From Actinobacillus indolicus (GTDB taxonomy: Bacteria; Pseudomonadota; Gammaproteobacteria; Enterobacterales; Pasteurellaceae), in NCBI RefSeq assembly GCF_901764975.1, contig NZ_CABFKH010000006.1, forward strand, positions 62,001-126,000: DNA of 64,000 nt, in the 5' to 3' direction. Below are positions 38,709 through 48,265 of the stretch, piece after piece (the first letter of the stretch is position 1; each line of letters starts with the position of its first letter). The notes below the pieces were generated by a model. The model saw nothing but the letters and a program-made list of their open reading frames with translations. It was not told the origin of the DNA and made no database searches. A program made the position numbers and the translations under genes.

Positions 38709-39857
38709 TTAGTATAAACTTGCACTTTTCTCTTCAATATATTTAGCGTCAAGACGACCAAACATTTTGAAGTAAGTCCAAATTGTGTAGCTTAATACAA
38801 GTGGAACAAAGATACAGGCAACGATGAACATTACGGTTAATGTATTATGGCTTGCAGTTGCATCCCACATTGTTAAACTCATTTCTGGGTGAGTAATTGA
38901 TGGCATTACAAATGGGAACATTGCAACACCTGCCGTTAAAATTACGCCCGCTTGCATAATTGATGAGCATAAGAATGCAAGTCCACCATTATTTGCTTTA
39001 GAGCTAACCACAGTACCTAATGCCCCAATCACAGCTAAACCAGGAATGATGAATAATACTGGCATTTCAAAGTAGTTTTTAAACCAGGCACCACTTTCTA
39101 GTGCAACAGTTTTATTCACTAGAGTAGATTGTCCGTTATGATCTAAAGCACTTGTGATCACGAAACCGTCTTTGAAGTAAACCCAAACACCTGCAAGTAA
39201 AAATGCACCTAAAGCCACTAAAGCAGTTACTTGAGCCACATTTCTTACACGATTACGTAATTCACCTGTCGTTTTCATTTGTAACCAAGTTGCACCTTGA
39301 GTTGTTAGCATCATTAAACTTACCACACCACAAAGTAATGCAAATGGATTTAATAAGCCAAATAATTTTCCAAAGGTAGAGCCTTCGTAAGTCACTTGGT
39401 TTAACTCATTGAAGTGGAATGGTACACCTTGTAATAAGTTACCGAATGCAACACCAAAGATCAATGATGGAACGAAACCACCAACAAATAATCCCCAGTC
39501 CCAAGCATTACGCCATTTTTGATCATCAATTTTTGCTCGATACTCAAATCCTACTGGACGGAAGAATAATGCAGCTAGAACTAAAATCATGGCTAAGAAA
39601 AAGCCAGAGAATGATGCAGCATAAACCGTTGGCCACGCAGCAAAAATTGCACCACCAGCCGTTAATAACCAAACCTGATTACCATCCCAGTGTGGCGCAA
39701 TAGAGTTAATCATGACACGGCGTTCAACATTGCTTTTTCCTACTACAGGTAATAGGGTTAATACACCCATATCAAAACCATCAGTAATTGCAAAGCCAAT
39801 TAAAAGTACGCCAATCAAAATCCACCAAATAAAGCGTAGAACTTCATAATCTAACAT
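38709..39857 (-). CDS. cydB: Cytochrome bd ubiquinol oxidase subunit II
   Basis: Membrane subunit of the high-affinity terminal oxidase used at low oxygen. 382 residues, about eight to nine helices. Seen: LDYEVLRFIWWILIGVLLIGF at the start with GFDMGVLTLLP, and HWDGNQVWLLTAGGAIFAAWP near residue 55, both family signatures. 14 nt after cydA. Confidence 0.97.
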   Translation of the reverse strand: MLDYEVLRFIWWILIGVLLIGFAITDGFDMGVLTLLPVVGKSNVERRVMINSIAPHWDGNQVWLLTAGGAIFAAWPTVYAASFSGFFLAMILVLAALFFRPVGFEYRAKIDDQKWRNAWDWGLFVGGFVPSLIFGVAFGNLLQGVPFHFNELNQVTYEGSTFGKLFGLLNPFALLCGVVSLMMLTTQGATWLQMKTTGELRNRVRNVAQVTALVALGAFLLAGVWVYFKDGFVITSALDHNGQSTLVNKTVALESGAWFKNYFEMPVLFIIPGLAVIGALGTVVSSKANNGGLAFLCSSIMQAGVILTAGVAMFPFVMPSITHPEMSLTMWDATASHNTLTVMFIVACIFVPLVLSYTIWTYFKMFGRLDAKYIEEKSASLY

Positions 39858-39871
39858 AGTTTACTCCCTAC

Positions 39872-41422
39872 TTATTTCGCAGATTGTTCAAAATGGTAGC
39901 GACCTGTTTTTAATGCACTTGGGCCAAGACGACCGTATTTGAACATTAAATACATTTCTACAACTAAGAATAATGTGTACAAGCCACATAATAAACCAAT
40001 AGCAATCCAAAGATCTGCTGTTGTTAATGCTGAGTTTGCTACTCCAGTTGGTAACACTTCATAGACCGCCCACGGCTGACGACCATATTCAGCTAAGAAC
40101 CAGCCACTTTCAATCGCAATCCAAGGAAGTGGAATACCCCATAATAGCGCTTTAAGTAAAACTGGTTTTGAACCAACTGTACCACGTACATTTTGTACAA
40201 AGGCTGCAATGATGAGTAATAACATTAATCCACCAGATGCCATCATGATACGGAATGACCAGAATGTTGGTCCTACGTTTGGAATGGTATCTGCTGCTGC
40301 TTTTAAGATTTGCTCTTCTGTTGCATCAACAACTTTGTCTGTATATGGTTTTAAAAGTAAACCAAAACCAAGATCTTTTTGAACTGCTTTGAAGGCTTCT
40401 TTATCAGCTTCAGTATAGTTACCAGAACGTAATTTTTCTAATAAACCGTAAGCAACAATACCATTACGTACACGCTGAACATTCTCTTCACGAAGATCTT
40501 TCAAACCTTTAATTTCTTTATCTAAAGAACGTGTTGCAATAATCCCAGCAGCATAAGGAATTGAAATTGCCATTTCATTTTTCATTTCTGCTGTATTCGG
40601 AATCACAAACGCATTCCATGCTGCTGGTGCTGGGTGAGTTTCAAATTCCCCTTCCATTGCCGCTAATTTTACAGGTTGTGCTTGACCGATTTCATAGCCT
40701 GACTCATCTCCCATAATTAATACAGAAATGATAGCAACTAAGCCAAAGCTTGCTCCTACAGAGAATGAGCGACGAGCAAATCCTAAATCACGACCTTTTA
40801 AAATATAATATGAGCTAATACCTAGAACGAAAATAGCACCACAAGTATAACCTGCACTTACTGTATGTAAGAATTTAGATTGTGTTACAGGATTAAGCAC
40901 AAGCTCTGAGAAACTCACCATTTCCATACGCATGGTTTCAAAATTAAACTCAGAAGCCACTGGATTTTGCATCCAACCGTTCGCAACTAAAATCCACAAT
41001 GCTGAGAAGTTAGAACCAAATGCTACAGCATAGGTTGCTAGTAAATGTTTACCTTTTGATAAACGATCCCAACCAAAAAAGAAAAGACCAATGAAGGTAG
41101 ATTCTAAGAAGAATGCCATTAAGCCTTCAATGGCTAATGGAGCACCAAAGATATCGCCCACATAGTGAGAATAATATGACCAGTTAGTACCGAATTGGAA
41201 TTCCATTGTAATCCCTGTCGTTACCCCTAGAGCAAAGTTAATACCAAATAACTTACCCCAGAACTTCGTCATATCTTTATACACTTCTTTACCTGTTGTT
41301 ACATATAAGGTTTCCATCACTACGAGAACGAAAGAAAGACCTAATGTAAGTGGTACAAACAAGAAGTGGTAGAGAGCAGTTAACGCAAACTGCAAACGTG
41401 AGAGTTCAACAACGTCTAACAT
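39872..41422 (-). CDS. cydA: Cytochrome bd ubiquinol oxidase subunit I
   Basis: Carries haems b558, b595 and d. 516 residues, close to E. coli (522). Seen: [20 protein letters not shown] with the haem ligand His19, [26 protein letters not shown] (seen as [16 protein letters not shown]) near residue 75, the quinol Q-loop region around 250-300, [10 protein letters not shown] with the conserved Met ligand region, and [13 protein letters not shown] near residue 440. A 424-bp upstream region carries FNR- and ArcA-type sites. Confidence 0.98.
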   Translation of the reverse strand: MLDVVELSRLQFALTALYHFLFVPLTLGLSFVLVVMETLYVTTGKEVYKDMTKFWGKLFGINFALGVTTGITMEFQFGTNWSYYSHYVGDIFGAPLAIEGLMAFFLESTFIGLFFFGWDRLSKGKHLLATYAVAFGSNFSALWILVANGWMQNPVASEFNFETMRMEMVSFSELVLNPVTQSKFLHTVSAGYTCGAIFVLGISSYYILKGRDLGFARRSFSVGASFGLVAIISVLIMGDESGYEIGQAQPVKLAAMEGEFETHPAPAAWNAFVIPNTAEMKNEMAISIPYAAGIIATRSLDKEIKGLKDLREENVQRVRNGIVAYGLLEKLRSGNYTEADKEAFKAVQKDLGFGLLLKPYTDKVVDATEEQILKAAADTIPNVGPTFWSFRIMMASGGLMLLLIIAAFVQNVRGTVGSKPVLLKALLWGIPLPWIAIESGWFLAEYGRQPWAVYEVLPTGVANSALTTADLWIAIGLLCGLYTLFLVVEMYLMFKYGRLGPSALKTGRYHFEQSAK

Positions 41423-41517
41423 CTCAAACCTCTTTATATATACAAGTCTGAATTATTGATTACAAGATAACCCAGTAATCTCCCATATAACTTTGACTAA
41501 TCATAAATAAACCAAGA

Positions 41518-41544
41518 ATTCTATCATTTATGGATCAATGTCAA
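41518..41544 (-). promoter_or_regulatory. Candidate cydA promoter
   Basis: On the minus strand TTGACA (41544-41539) and TAGAAT (41523-41518), with a short 15-bp spacer. Confidence 0.5.
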
Positions 41545-41652
41545 GAATCTATTTTACTCGTAAACAACAAAATAAAAAATAGCAAATCTATTACATTGAT
41601 CACATTTTAGAGCTAAATTTTTAAAAATTTGAAATTAAATCTCAATATTTGA

Positions 41653-41684
41653 TTGATATACATCAAGTCATTGATATATATCCT
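41653..41684. promoter_or_regulatory. Tandem FNR-type sites upstream of cydA
   Basis: TTGATATACATCAA (41653-41666) is a perfect match to the FNR consensus TTGAT-N4-ATCAA. TTGATATATATCCT (41671-41684) is a second, imperfect copy 18 bp further along. They lie between cydA and the divergent gene, so either or both may be controlled. Confidence 0.7.
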
Positions 41685-41724
41685 ACTATTTTAATCAGGT
41701 AATTAATAATTTACTTTTTGTCTA

Positions 41725-41741
41725 TTAACAAAATATTTACA
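41725..41741 (-). promoter_or_regulatory. ArcA-type direct repeat
   Basis: On the minus strand TGTAA-N6-TGTTAA, two GTTAA-like half sites 11 bp apart, as in ArcA-P boxes. ArcA activates cydAB in enteric bacteria. Confidence 0.4.
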
Positions 41742-41846
41742 AAATAAGATCGAAAATAGATCTAAATTCTTAGTGACGAATTATTCTTAAATATGCTAGT
41801 ATGCCAAACCTTTATCAAAACAGTTTAACTAACCATTAGGAAAACG

Positions 41847-42182
41847 ATGAAAACATCTCTTTTACGTTCAATAATTATTGCAAGTAGTGCTCTACTGATT
41901 GCGGTAAGTGGTTCAGCAACTGAGTTGAAAACCTCTTCACTGTCGATTGCTAAAACGCAATCTAGTGGAAACTTACCTCAACAATGTCAGCAAATGTTTA
42001 AAGAAATTGATCGACTCATTGCTGATGCAGAAAAACAGCCTGGTACTCACACCCAAATGCAAAAGATGAAAAGTAAATTATCATCTTCAAAGCAACAAAT
42101 TTTGAAAATGGAGCTTGCTCTACAAGAAAAAAGTTGCGATAAGGGATTACTTGCTTTAAATAATTTAAAACAAAACAATTAG
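41847..42182 (+). CDS. Small secreted protein (DUF5339-like)
   Basis: 111 residues: signal peptide of ~24 residues (KTSLLRSIIIASSALLIAVS, cleavage after GSA), then a short helical domain with two cysteines, CQQMFKEIDRLIADAEKQPG and KSCDKGLLALNNL. This two-Cys helical pattern resembles the DUF5339 family of Pasteurellaceae periplasmic proteins. Function unknown. Divergent from cydA and close to FNR-type sites, so possibly oxygen-controlled. Confidence 0.65.
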   Translation: MKTSLLRSIIIASSALLIAVSGSATELKTSSLSIAKTQSSGNLPQQCQQMFKEIDRLIADAEKQPGTHTQMQKMKSKLSSSKQQILKMELALQEKSCDKGLLALNNLKQNN

Positions 42183-42255
42183 TACAAATAGCCAGCAAAT
42201 GAAATAAAATGTGAGCAATAAAGCCCATTTTGTTTTACATTGTTTAGATGTAAAA

Positions 42256-42291
42256 AAATCTGTACCTGAGCTTTAATTCAGGTACAGATTT
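42256..42291. terminator. Two-way terminator
   Basis: A 14-bp stem, AAATCTGTACCTGA (42256-42269) and TCAGGTACAGATTT (42278-42291), between the convergent small secreted protein gene and the OmpA-like lipoprotein gene. Confidence 0.88.
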
Positions 42292-42325
42292 AAATTAAAT
42301 CAACTTCTCGTCACCGAAAAATTAA

Positions 42326-42817
42326 TTATTCAGCCTTGATCACTACTCTACGATTTGGTTTTAAACAATCTTTTAATTCTTGACCTACTACGCCATTACA
42401 TGCTTTAACTTGATCTGCTTTACCATGGCCAACAGCATTAATATTTGCTTTTACGCCTTGAGATTGTAGATACGCTTTAGCTGTATTTGCACGCTCTTGA
42501 GAAAGTTTTAAGTTATAATTTGAAGAACCTAAACGGTCTGTATAACCCGTTACAGTAACACGGCTAGCACCTGATGATTTTACTTCTTGAGCAACACGAT
42601 CTAACGTAGATTTTCCTTGCTCTGTTAAATTTGATTTATCAAAATCAAATAAGAAATCGCCACTTAATACATATTCTTTAGCTGGCGCAACCTCAGCCTT
42701 TGGAGCTGGTGCTGCAGGTGCTTGGATATCACGGTTAAGGCTTGATGCAGAAAAACATCCTGCAAGAAGTAAAGTTGCCGTTGAAACAGCCGCTAATTTT
42801 ACTACATTGTTAATCAT
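42326..42817 (-). CDS. OmpA-family lipoprotein
   Basis: 163 residues. Lipobox LLAGC (Cys at residue 21), a short Pro/Ala linker, and an OmpA/MotB peptidoglycan-binding domain (about 50-163) with FLFDFDKSNLTEQGKSTLD, GYTDRLGSSNYNLKLSQERA and NRRVVIKAE. It carries the Cys pair ACNGV...DCLKPNRR found in true OmpA C-terminal domains, so it looks like the OmpA tail placed on a lipid anchor. Distinct from pal (33399-33881); a second peptidoglycan tether is likely. Confidence 0.85.
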   Translation of the reverse strand: MINNVVKLAAVSTATLLLAGCFSASSLNRDIQAPAAPAPKAEVAPAKEYVLSGDFLFDFDKSNLTEQGKSTLDRVAQEVKSSGASRVTVTGYTDRLGSSNYNLKLSQERANTAKAYLQSQGVKANINAVGHGKADQVKACNGVVGQELKDCLKPNRRVVIKAE

Positions 42818-43025
42818 TCTAGTTTCCTTAAAAATAATAAAACGGTTAAAATAAAAACCGCTTGCTATAGTAAATTCTTCTTATCAAAAAAACAAGATAA
42901 AAGGCTTTTTATTAATCAAAATACAAATCTATTTTCCACATAATTTGCAAAAAATTCGCCAAATCTCACCGCTTGTACGTTATAATAGCCTCATTTACTG
43001 TATAAAATCACATAAAGAGGCGGAG

Positions 43026-45209
43026 ATGGATTTTTCTTTATTACTTGACGGCTTAAACGATAAGCAACGAGAAGCGGTAGCAGCCCCTATTGGCAACTAT
43101 TTAGTGTTAGCAGGTGCAGGTAGTGGGAAAACCCGTGTGCTTACCCATCGTATTGCGTGGTTAATTGGCGTTGAAAATATCGCTGAGTCCAATATTCTTG
43201 CTGTAACCTTCACCAATAAAGCCGCAGCGGAAATGCGTCATCGTATCGAATATACCCTATCTCAATCTAGTGATCACCGCTTATTCGGTATGTGGGTTGG
43301 TACATTCCATAGCATTGCTAACCGCTTACTTCGCTCTCACTATCTTGATGCCAATCTGCCACAAGATTTTCAGATTATGGATACGGAAGATCAGCAACGT
43401 TTAATTAAACGCTTACTCAAATTACATAATTTAGATGAAAAGCAGTTTCCACCGAAACAAGTGGCGTGGTTTATTAATGCTCAAAAAGATCAGGGGCTAA
43501 GAGCAAAAGATCTCAAACAATCTCACGATGATCCCCATTCACAACAGCTCGTTAAATTCTATCAAATCTATCAAGAGGCTTGCGATCGTGCAGGGTTGTT
43601 GGACTTTGCAGAACTCTTAATCCGTGCTTATGAATTATTCAAATATAACCCATTGATTTTACAACGTTATCAGCAACGTTTTCAGCATATTCTGATCGAC
43701 GAATTTCAGGATACCAATAACATTCAATACGATCTTATTCATTTATTGGCAGGAAAATCGGGCAAAGTCATGATCGTGGGCGATGACGACCAATCTATTT
43801 ACGGCTGGCGTGGGGCTCAAGTGGAAAACATTCAACGCTTCTTGAATGATTATGACAACGCACAAACTATTCGCCTTGAACAAAATTACCGCTCCACAGG
43901 GCATATTTTAAATTCGGCAAATGCGTTAATTGCAAACAATGACAACCGTTTAGGGAAAAATCTTTGGACAGATAAAGGCGACGGCGATCCCGTTGATATT
44001 TATTGTGCATTCAATGAATTAGATGAAGCTCGCTTTGTCGCTTCACAGATCAAGCAATGGAAAGAAGATGAAGGCGATTTTAATCAATGTGCTGTGCTTT
44101 ATCGTGGCAATGCCCAGTCCCGTGTTATTGAAGAAGCCTTAATTCAAGCCAACATTCCTTACCGAATTTATGGCGGAATGCGGTTCTTTGAACGCCAAGA
44201 GATCAAAGATGCCCTAGCCTATTTACGTTTAATCGCCAACCGCCAAGATGATGCCGCCTTTGAACGTGTGGTCAATACACCGCCAAGAGCAATAGGAGAT
44301 CGCACCTTAGATATTTTGCGTCAGCTTACTCGAACTCGCCAAATCACCTTGTGGCAAGCAATCCAAGTGACTGTTCAAGAAGAACATCTCTCAGGGCGTT
44401 CTGCGTCAGCCCTGCTTCGCTTTGTCGAGCTGATTAACGCACTTGAACAAGAAACCGAAGAAATGCCACTGTTTGAACAAACAGATTTTGTGATTAAGAA
44501 ATCTGGGCTTTATGAAATGTATAAGCAAGAAAAAGGGGAAAAAGGCGAAGTTCGTATTGAGAACTTAGAAGAGTTAGTGACCGCAACACGCCAATTTGTA
44601 AAACCAGATGAAGCAGAAGAGATGACCGATCTCACCGCTTTCTTAACTCACGCTTCCCTTGAAGCTGGAGAAACACAGGCTTCTCCACATCAAGATTATG
44701 TGGAATTAATGACCTTACATTCAGCCAAAGGCTTAGAATTTCCGCGTGTGTTTATCGTTGGGGTTGAAGAAGGGATTTTCCCAAGTGTAATGAGCTTCGA
44801 CGAGGGTCGCTTGCAGGAAGAACGCCGCTTGGCTTATGTCGGTATTACACGAGCGAAGAAAAAACTCACGATCAGCTATGCCGAAAGTCGCCGCTTGTAC
44901 GGCAAAGAAGAACGTCATTTACCCTCACGTTTTATTGGCGAGTTGCCTGAAGAGCATATCCGAGAAGTCCGCCTGCGTGGAAGTATCAATCGCCCTGCTA
45001 CTTTTGCAAAACCACGAGCGAATCCGACCGCTTGTTTACAAGAAGGTAGTGGTTGGAAAATGGGACAGAAAGTTCGTCATGAGAAATTTGGGCAAGGAAC
45101 AATCATCAATGTAGAAGGCAGCGGCGATCATACTCGTCTGCAAATTGCCTTTGTACAGCAAGGGATTAAGTGGTTGATTGCGAAAGTAGCGAAGTTAGAA
45201 AGGATGTAA
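43026..45209 (+). CDS. uvrD: DNA helicase II UvrD
   Basis: 3'-5' helicase of nucleotide-excision and mismatch repair. The start is ATG 43026 (MDFSLLLDGLNDKQREAV) after AAGAGGCGGAG, giving 727 residues against 720 in E. coli; an open frame 27 codons upstream covers the promoter. Seen: Walker A AGAGSGKTRVLTHR near residue 30, AVTFTNKAAAEMR, the DEFQDTN box near 225, GDDDQSIYGWRGA near 250, TLHSAKGLEFPRV near 565 and VGITRAKKKL. A TATAAT box (42981-42986) lies beside an uptake sequence (42968-42976). Another uptake sequence lies at 45027-45035. Confidence 0.97.
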   Translation: MDFSLLLDGLNDKQREAVAAPIGNYLVLAGAGSGKTRVLTHRIAWLIGVENIAESNILAVTFTNKAAAEMRHRIEYTLSQSSDHRLFGMWVGTFHSIANRLLRSHYLDANLPQDFQIMDTEDQQRLIKRLLKLHNLDEKQFPPKQVAWFINAQKDQGLRAKDLKQSHDDPHSQQLVKFYQIYQEACDRAGLLDFAELLIRAYELFKYNPLILQRYQQRFQHILIDEFQDTNNIQYDLIHLLAGKSGKVMIVGDDDQSIYGWRGAQVENIQRFLNDYDNAQTIRLEQNYRSTGHILNSANALIANNDNRLGKNLWTDKGDGDPVDIYCAFNELDEARFVASQIKQWKEDEGDFNQCAVLYRGNAQSRVIEEALIQANIPYRIYGGMRFFERQEIKDALAYLRLIANRQDDAAFERVVNTPPRAIGDRTLDILRQLTRTRQITLWQAIQVTVQEEHLSGRSASALLRFVELINALEQETEEMPLFEQTDFVIKKSGLYEMYKQEKGEKGEVRIENLEELVTATRQFVKPDEAEEMTDLTAFLTHASLEAGETQASPHQDYVELMTLHSAKGLEFPRVFIVGVEEGIFPSVMSFDEGRLQEERRLAYVGITRAKKKLTISYAESRRLYGKEERHLPSRFIGELPEEHIREVRLRGSINRPATFAKPRANPTACLQEGSGWKMGQKVRHEKFGQGTIINVEGSGDHTRLQIAFVQQGIKWLIAKVAKLERM

Positions 45210-45210
45210 G

Positions 45211-45244
45211 AAAAAATCCCCAACTATTTGGCTGGGGATTTTTT
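45211..45244. terminator. Two-way terminator between uvrD and rplI
   Basis: AAAAAATCCCCA (45211-45222) and TGGGGATTTTTT (45233-45244) form a stem with A and T tails on each side. Confidence 0.92.
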
Positions 45245-45258
45245 ACGTTAATCGTAAA

Positions 45259-45708
45259 TTACTCAGAAACTACGTTGATAGTAACTACTGCATTTACTTC
45301 AGCGTGTAAGTGTAATTTCACTTCATGTTCACCGATAGTACGTAATGCACCTTCTGGTAAACGAACTTCGCCTTTAGTTACAGCTACGCCTGCTGCAGAT
45401 ACTGCATCAGCGATATCACGAGCGCCAACAGAACCGAATAAACGACCGTCATCACCTGCTTTAGAAGTGATTACGATTGCTGCTAAGTTAGCGATTGCTG
45501 CTGCACGAGCTTGTGCTGCAGATAATGCTTCTGCTGCTTTCGCTTCTAATTCTGCACGACGTGCTTCAAAGTGAGCAATGTTTGCTGCAGTTGCCATAAC
45601 CGCTTTACCTTGTGGGATTAAGTAGTTACGAGCAAAACCTGCTTTAACAGTTACTTGGTCACCAACGGTACCAAGTTGAGCAACTTTGTCTAATAAAATA
45701 ACTTGCAT
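45259..45708 (-). CDS. rplI: 50S ribosomal protein L9
   Basis: 149 residues, full length. N-terminal [20 protein letters not shown] with [17 protein letters not shown], then the long connecting helix rich in Ala and Glu (about 40-75) and the C-terminal domain. Last gene of rpsF-priB-rpsR-rplI, 18 nt after rpsR. Confidence 0.98.
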   Translation of the reverse strand: MQVILLDKVAQLGTVGDQVTVKAGFARNYLIPQGKAVMATAANIAHFEARRAELEAKAAEALSAAQARAAAIANLAAIVITSKAGDDGRLFGSVGARDIADAVSAAGVAVTKGEVRLPEGALRTIGEHEVKLHLHAEVNAVVTINVVSE

Positions 45709-45726
45709 TGTACTCTTCCTCTCTTA

Positions 45727-46278
<552 letters not shown>

Positions 46279-46292
<14 letters not shown>

Positions 46293-46656
46293 CCTCAGCT
46301 TCAACTTCTACTAAAGCTTCTGGAGCTTTACGCTCATCTTTTGCTTTAAGCATTGGTGATGCTTCTGTTACCGCTGCTTTAGTGTGTAACACTAAGCTAC
46401 GAAGAACAGCATCGTTGTAACGGAAGTTAGTTTCTAACTCATCGATTACGTTTTGTGGAACTTCTACATTCATTAACACATAGTGTGCTTTGTGAAGTTT
46501 GTTGATTGGGTATGCTAATTGACGACGACCCCAATCTTCTAAGCGATGAACTTGACCGCCTGCTTCTTTAACAGAAGCGGTATAACGCTCGATCATACCA
46601 GGTACTTGTTCGCTTTGGTCCGGGTGAACCATAAAAACGATTTCGTAGTGACGCAT
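46279..46656 (-). CDS. rpsF: 30S ribosomal protein S6
   Basis: 125 residues. [20 protein letters not shown] at the start, [20 protein letters not shown] near residue 40, and an acidic tail ([10 protein letters not shown]) that is the target of glutamate addition by RimK in relatives. First gene of the operon, with a sigma-70 promoter and a structured leader. Confidence 0.98.
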
Positions 46657-46740
46657 TGTCGATCCTTACGGGTTAACAGCCTCCAAGGTTGCCAGTCACC
46701 AGCGTTGGAAGCAAGGATTAAAAAACAGGTGTGACTGAAG
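46657..46740 (-). promoter_or_regulatory. Structured rpsF leader, candidate S6:S18 binding site
   Basis: In the minus-strand leader CTTCCAA pairs with TTGGAGG around an inner GGT...ACC hairpin, shortly before the ribosome site AAGGA. S6:S18 autoregulatory leaders are known upstream of rpsF in many bacteria; the fit here is by position and pairing only. Confidence 0.4.
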
Positions 46741-46746
46741 GCGCGT

Positions 46747-46774
46747 ATTATACGCACAAAATTAAACTTTGCAA
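46747..46774 (-). promoter_or_regulatory. Sigma-70 promoter of the rpsF operon
   Basis: On the minus strand TTGCAA (46774-46769) and a perfect TATAAT (46752-46747) with a 16-bp spacer. Confidence 0.78.
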
Positions 46775-46787
46775 GTAAGGAGAGTAG

Positions 46788-46835
46788 ACAAGCGGTCAGA
46801 TTTCTGTAATTTTTTGCAAGAAAGTGACCGCTTGT
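46788..46835 (-). terminator. Inverted uptake-sequence pair after the NRAMP-like gene
   Basis: ACAAGCGGT (46788-46796) and ACCGCTTGT (46827-46835) with a T-rich centre form a hairpin 14 bp past the stop, probably the terminator that separates this gene from the rpsF promoter. Confidence 0.65.
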
Positions 46836-46848
46836 ATCAAGGTTTAAA

Positions 46849-48117
46849 TTAGCTTAATAAGCCTGTTTGGTGTGCAATGAACAATAGAGTGAAGCCAGAA
46901 AGGTAAATTAATCCAATAATGGATAACCAAAATAATCCGCCTTTTACTCGATGTTCACCTTTTAATACTAAAGAAAGGTTTAACCATGCAAATATCGGTG
47001 TTGATACAAATGAACAAATCATCGCAAAGGTTAGCATTTTTGCAACATCACTCATAAACAAGGTAATAATTAAAATACCAATCGCAGATGTCACAGTTAA
47101 CCAAATATTTAACTGTAATTGTGAACTCTCTTTTTTATTTAAAAGTAAACGTAATGCTTCCGCATTCGCACGAGAATAACCATCAATTACAGTAATCGTT
47201 GTTCCAAACATACACATAAAAGCAATAAATGCAATTAATAAACGAGACCAATCACCAATGGCATAAGCATACATTTTAATCAACTGAGCAATATATTTAA
47301 CACCTGCTTGCTCAACCGTTTCACCCGAACCATATTGAACAATCGCACCAAGTGCAAGGAATACAAGGGCTAAGATTGCAGTACCGATAAAACCAACATT
47401 GAAATCAAATAAGCCGTCTTTATAGCTGATTTGCGTGAAACGTTTTTTCGCAATAACCCACATAGAGTTAATTGCAGAAATCTCAATTGGTGCTGGCATC
47501 CAACCCATTAATGCCACAATAAAGGCAAGAGAAGCCAAATTCCATGGAGATGGTTCAACAAAGTCAGGCACTACTGTGCTACCTTTAAAAGCAGCAATGA
47601 TCACCGCAGTCACAGTCGATACTGTCAACGCAATCATAATCCATTTAGAAAGAGTGTCTAAGAAACGGTATTTTCCTAATAACAACATACCCCATGTGAC
47701 CGCAATCACAATAGTGCTAAGTTGTGGAATGCCTAATCCTAAGCTTGATGGTAAAATAAAACTTAAAATTGCCGCAGTCACAATGCCAACACCAGCTGTA
47801 TTAATCATTGCAGCAAAAACATTCAAAATAAAGAACACCCAAAGGTAAATACCACCTTTTTCTTTATAACCTTCAAGTAGGGTCTTTCCTGATGCTAGCG
47901 TATATTGCACCCCAAAACGGAAAAATGGATACTTAAATAGATTTGCTAAAACAATAATAATAGCCAACTGCCATCCATAAATTGCACCCGCTTGAGTTGA
48001 TGCAACAATATGAGATCCACCAACAGCTGCAGATGCCATTAAAATTCCAGGTCCCATTGCTGCAAATTTGGATTTCCATGTTGAAGCGGGGTCAGTATGG
48101 TAATTTTGTGTATTCAT
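46849..48117 (-). CDS. NRAMP-superfamily transporter lacking canonical metal motifs
   Basis: 422 residues with about 11 hydrophobic helices in the NRAMP/LeuT pattern. Helix 1 reads MGPGILMASAAVGGSH (residues 21-36), where metal-transporting NRAMPs have DPGN; helix 6 reads MGWMPAPIEI (204-213), with MPA where MPH is usual. Pasteurellaceae relatives of this type are annotated only as NRAMP-family transporters. Loss of the Asp/Asn and changed motif near the conserved Met point to another substrate (magnesium or something else), which sequence alone cannot name. Confidence 0.75.
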   Translation of the reverse strand: MNTQNYHTDPASTWKSKFAAMGPGILMASAAVGGSHIVASTQAGAIYGWQLAIIIVLANLFKYPFFRFGVQYTLASGKTLLEGYKEKGGIYLWVFFILNVFAAMINTAGVGIVTAAILSFILPSSLGLGIPQLSTIVIAVTWGMLLLGKYRFLDTLSKWIMIALTVSTVTAVIIAAFKGSTVVPDFVEPSPWNLASLAFIVALMGWMPAPIEISAINSMWVIAKKRFTQISYKDGLFDFNVGFIGTAILALVFLALGAIVQYGSGETVEQAGVKYIAQLIKMYAYAIGDWSRLLIAFIAFMCMFGTTITVIDGYSRANAEALRLLLNKKESSQLQLNIWLTVTSAIGILIITLFMSDVAKMLTFAMICSFVSTPIFAWLNLSLVLKGEHRVKGGLFWLSIIGLIYLSGFTLLFIAHQTGLLS

Positions 48118-48265
48118 AAAAAAACTCTCAATATCAAAAAATATAAATTTTTAAAGGGGAGTGATTTTAATCATAAGATTTCAATAAAAACAATCCGCCC
48201 AAAGAAATAAAATAGTTATACTGATATAATAAAGATTATCAGCAAAGCCACCTAAAAAAACCTAA

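Larger units (their letters stand above)
41423..41846. promoter_or_regulatory. Divergent regulatory region between cydA and a small secreted protein gene
   Basis: 424 bp, AT-rich, with no gene seen on either strand. It holds a cydA promoter candidate, two FNR-type palindromes and an ArcA-type direct repeat, listed separately. Half-site TTGATCA-type sequences also occur near 41596. Confidence 0.7.

Noticed and set aside
42945-43025. 27-codon upstream extension of uvrD
   Set aside because: It covers the TATAAT box and an uptake sequence; the ATG at 43026 has a strong ribosome site and matches family length.
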